41,165 bases of DNA from the NCBI GenBank assembly GCA_910580005.1, contig CAJTXH010000008.1, positions 1-41,165 on the forward strand, written 5' to 3'. A model generated the notes under the pieces. The model saw only the letters and a list, made by a program, of their open reading frames with translations, did no database searches and was not told where the DNA came from. This DNA comes from an uncultured Lachnospiraceae bacterium (GTDB lineage Bacteria > Bacillota > Clostridia > Lachnospirales > Lachnospiraceae). Each line of letters begins with the position of its first letter. Positions within the stretch are counted from its first letter, which is position 1. Position numbers and translations under genes: made by a program. Positions 39,086 to 41,165 of this stretch are shown here, piece after piece.

Positions 39086-41008
39086 ATGAAGAAACAGATG
39101 AAGACAGCCGGAATAGGATTTTATATTTTAATACTTGCAATAATATTTTTTGCGGTATATATATCAGGGGCTTTAGATAATAATTCTACAAGTTCGTATA
39201 ATATTAATACTTTTAAGTCAGATTTAGACAGAGGAAGGATTGATTCTGTGGAAATCCTGCCAAACCAGGAAACACCTACAGGAGAGGTAAGCGTTGTACT
39301 GTCAGGAGGCACTAAAGTAAGCTTTTATGTGTCTGATGTAAAAGAGATTGAGAATATCTTAAATGAAAATAATGAACTTGCAAACAGGTATAAAGTACAT
39401 GATATACAGAAAACATCATGGATTATTACTACTTTGCTTCCATATGGGCTTGGTATTATTGTAATATTTTTCCTTTTTTCATTCTTGTCGGCACAGTCAG
39501 CAGGTGCAAATGGAAGCAATGCTAAAATGATGAATTTTGGCAAAAGCCGTGCACAGCGTATTGACCCTAATGACCAGCATGCCAAGACATTCCGTGATGT
39601 GGCAGGGCTTAAGGAAGAGAAAGAGGAGCTGGAAGAAATTGTTGATTTTCTTGCTAATCCTGGAAAATATACGGGGGTAGGGGCACGCATCCCTAAGGGT
39701 ATAATACTTGTAGGACCTCCAGGAACAGGTAAGACTCTCCTTGCAAAAGCTGTAGCTGGTGAAGCAGGAGTGCCGTTTTTCAGCCTGTCAGGTTCAGACT
39801 TTGTAGAAATGTTTGTTGGTGTAGGTGCTTCACGTGTAAGGGATTTATTTGCAGAAGCAAAAAGAAATGCGCCATGTATTGTGTTTATAGATGAAATTGA
39901 TGCAGTTGCACGTAAACGTGGTTCAGGGCTTGGCGGAGGACATGATGAGCGTGAGCAGACATTGAACCAGATGCTTGTTGAAATGGATGGTTTTGGCATT
40001 AATGAGGGCATTATTGTTATGGCTGCTACAAACCGTGTAGATATACTTGACCCTGCAATACTCCGTCCTGGGCGTTTTGACAGGCGTGTTACAGTAGGGC
40101 GTCCTGATGTAAAAGGGCGTGAGGAAATACTTGATGTCCATGCCAAAGGAAAGCCGCTGGGTGATGATGTAGACCTTAAGGCTGTTGCACAAACTACAGC
40201 AGGTTTTACAGGTGCAGACCTTGAAAATCTCTTAAATGAAGCGGCAATTGTATGTGCAAGGAACGGACGTAAATTTATAGAGCAGGAAGATATAAGCAAG
40301 TCATTTATTAAAGTGGGCATTGGCAAAGAGAAAAAGAGTAAGATTATATCTGAAAAAGATAAGAAAATTACTGCATACCACGAAGCAGGCCATGCAATAC
40401 TTTTCCATCTGCTTCCAGATGTAGGACCTGTCCATATGGTATCAATTATTCCTACAGGCTCAGGGGCAGCAGGTTATACAATGCCTCTGCCAGAGCGTGA
40501 TGAAATGTTTATAACAAAAGGCAAGATGTTACAGGATATTATTGTAAGCCTTGGTGGGCGTATTGCTGAATCCATAATATTTGATGATATAACAACAGGA
40601 GCTTCACAGGATATTAAGCAGGCAACAAATACAGCCAAAGCAATGGTGACTAAATATGGCTTTTCTGAAAATGTAGGCATGATAAATTATGCAGATGAAG
40701 ATGAAGTCTTTATAGGGCGCGATTTCGGGCATACAAGCAGGGGGTACAGTGAAGATGTTGCTAAAAAAATAGACAATGAAGTAAAGCGCATTATGGATGA
40801 GTGCTATGTGAAGGCGGAAAATATATTAAAGGAGCATATGGAAATTCTACACAAATGTGCAAAACTGCTTCTTGAAAAAGAAAGGATTGACAGGTTTGAG
40901 TTTGAGTCGCTCTTTGCGCCGCATGTAATAGAAGATAAAGCTAAAAAAGAAGTCCTGGAAAGCCGCCAGGAGCAAGTGGAAAATTCTGGTGATAGTGACA
41001 ATAAGTAA
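39086..41008 (+). CDS. ftsH: ATP-dependent zinc metalloprotease FtsH
   Basis: FtsH is a membrane AAA+ protease that degrades membrane and short-lived regulatory proteins. The 640-residue protein has two membrane spans (about 9-27 and 112-132) with an extracytoplasmic domain between, Walker A GPPGTGKT (about 210), Walker B VFIDEIDAV, the second region of homology with LRPGRFDRR, and zinc site HEAGH (about 432-436) with the distal Asp in DDITTGASQDI. GAAGGAG precedes ATG 39086. It is the last gene of the cluster. Confidence 0.98.
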   Translation: MKKQMKTAGIGFYILILAIIFFAVYISGALDNNSTSSYNINTFKSDLDRGRIDSVEILPNQETPTGEVSVVLSGGTKVSFYVSDVKEIENILNENNELANRYKVHDIQKTSWIITTLLPYGLGIIVIFFLFSFLSAQSAGANGSNAKMMNFGKSRAQRIDPNDQHAKTFRDVAGLKEEKEELEEIVDFLANPGKYTGVGARIPKGIILVGPPGTGKTLLAKAVAGEAGVPFFSLSGSDFVEMFVGVGASRVRDLFAEAKRNAPCIVFIDEIDAVARKRGSGLGGGHDEREQTLNQMLVEMDGFGINEGIIVMAATNRVDILDPAILRPGRFDRRVTVGRPDVKGREEILDVHAKGKPLGDDVDLKAVAQTTAGFTGADLENLLNEAAIVCARNGRKFIEQEDISKSFIKVGIGKEKKSKIISEKDKKITAYHEAGHAILFHLLPDVGPVHMVSIIPTGSGAAGYTMPLPERDEMFITKGKMLQDIIVSLGGRIAESIIFDDITTGASQDIKQATNTAKAMVTKYGFSENVGMINYADEDEVFIGRDFGHTSRGYSEDVAKKIDNEVKRIMDECYVKAENILKEHMEILHKCAKLLLEKERIDRFEFESLFAPHVIEDKAKKEVLESRQEQVENSGDSDNK

Positions 41009-41165
41009 AATTATGCAATAGTGAAAATGCACAAAATTAAAAAAAATTTTTATGCAAGTTTGTGCACACTTAAATTGGCGGGCTTGCTATACTAATAACC
41101 GTAAACCCCAATACATTATATAGTTTTTGCTACACCCCATAAGTAACAAAAATACCTTCTCCAAA
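41009..41165. other. Downstream spacer of ftsH
   Basis: The spacer is AT-rich. TATACT at 41088-41093 could be a -10 element for a gene beyond the window, but the best -35-like hexamer (TTGTGC, 41060-41065) is too far away. No clear terminator follows ftsH within the window. Confidence 0.3.

Noticed and set aside
39325..40326. Long open frame on the minus strand inside ftsH
   Set aside because: It is antisense to strongly conserved FtsH motifs, lacks a ribosome binding site and has a Ser/Pro/Ala-rich composition typical of a shadow frame.
41060..41093. Promoter near the right edge
   Set aside because: TATACT is good but no -35 hexamer is at a proper distance, and the downstream gene is outside the window.

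Overview
The window looks like chromosomal DNA of a spore-forming, low-GC member of the Clostridia, most likely Lachnospiraceae. This is inferred from AT-rich codon use (many ATA, AGG and AGA codons), strong GGAGG-type ribosome binding sites, a Trp T-box, the L10 leader, and the hup-rqcP-yabP-yabQ-divIC-spoIIE-tilS-hpt-ftsH block typical of endospore formers. No rRNA genes, CRISPR arrays or prophage were seen.

Layout. (1) 1-1540: a cysteine locus with a near-consensus promoter, a 16-codon leader peptide containing two adjacent Cys codons, cysK, a terminator-like hairpin, and an aberrant tRNA-Cys(GCA)-like gene. (2) 1600-4020, minus strand: a small DUF6440-type protein and an Agr/LytTR-type two-component system. 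(3) 4100-5830: nested miniature elements, an ISAs1-family transposase remnant, the tail of a lost membrane protein and one unrecognised gene. (4) 6145-13184: a complete trpEGDCFBA operon behind a Trp T-box. (5) 13425-20560: a diguanylate cyclase, an M16C presequence-type protease, then era, a YqzL-like gene and recO. (6) 20560-29900: anaerobic cobalamin genes (cbiG, cbiH, a cbiJ-cbiE-cbiT fusion, cbiA) facing a cobalt ECF transporter (cbiQOMN) controlled by a cobalamin riboswitch. (7) 30150-31400: rplJ-rplL behind an L10 leader and attenuator. (8) 31447-41008: a DUF7309/DUF6930-type gene and then the hup-to-ftsH sporulation, division and tRNA-modification cluster.

Two groups of features stand out. 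First, the intergenic DNA carries two interlocking families of short structured repeats. One ('G family') has GTTACTATTCACAGC terminal repeats and a perfect 8-bp target duplication in one copy. The other ('T family') has TTTCCAGTTAT-type ends and, in three copies clustered around the cobalamin genes, a shared folded core whose helices are kept paired while their sequences differ between copies. This covariation suggests selection or a copying mechanism acting on the structure itself. Second, cysK has a Cys-Cys leader peptide in front and an odd tRNA-Cys-like gene behind, which suggests cysteine-responsive control.

Gene starts were chosen by ribosome binding site and family alignment. Several genes (recO, cbiH, cbiJ-ET, cbiQ) appear to start at TTG. 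All functional calls come from reading motifs; no database search was run.
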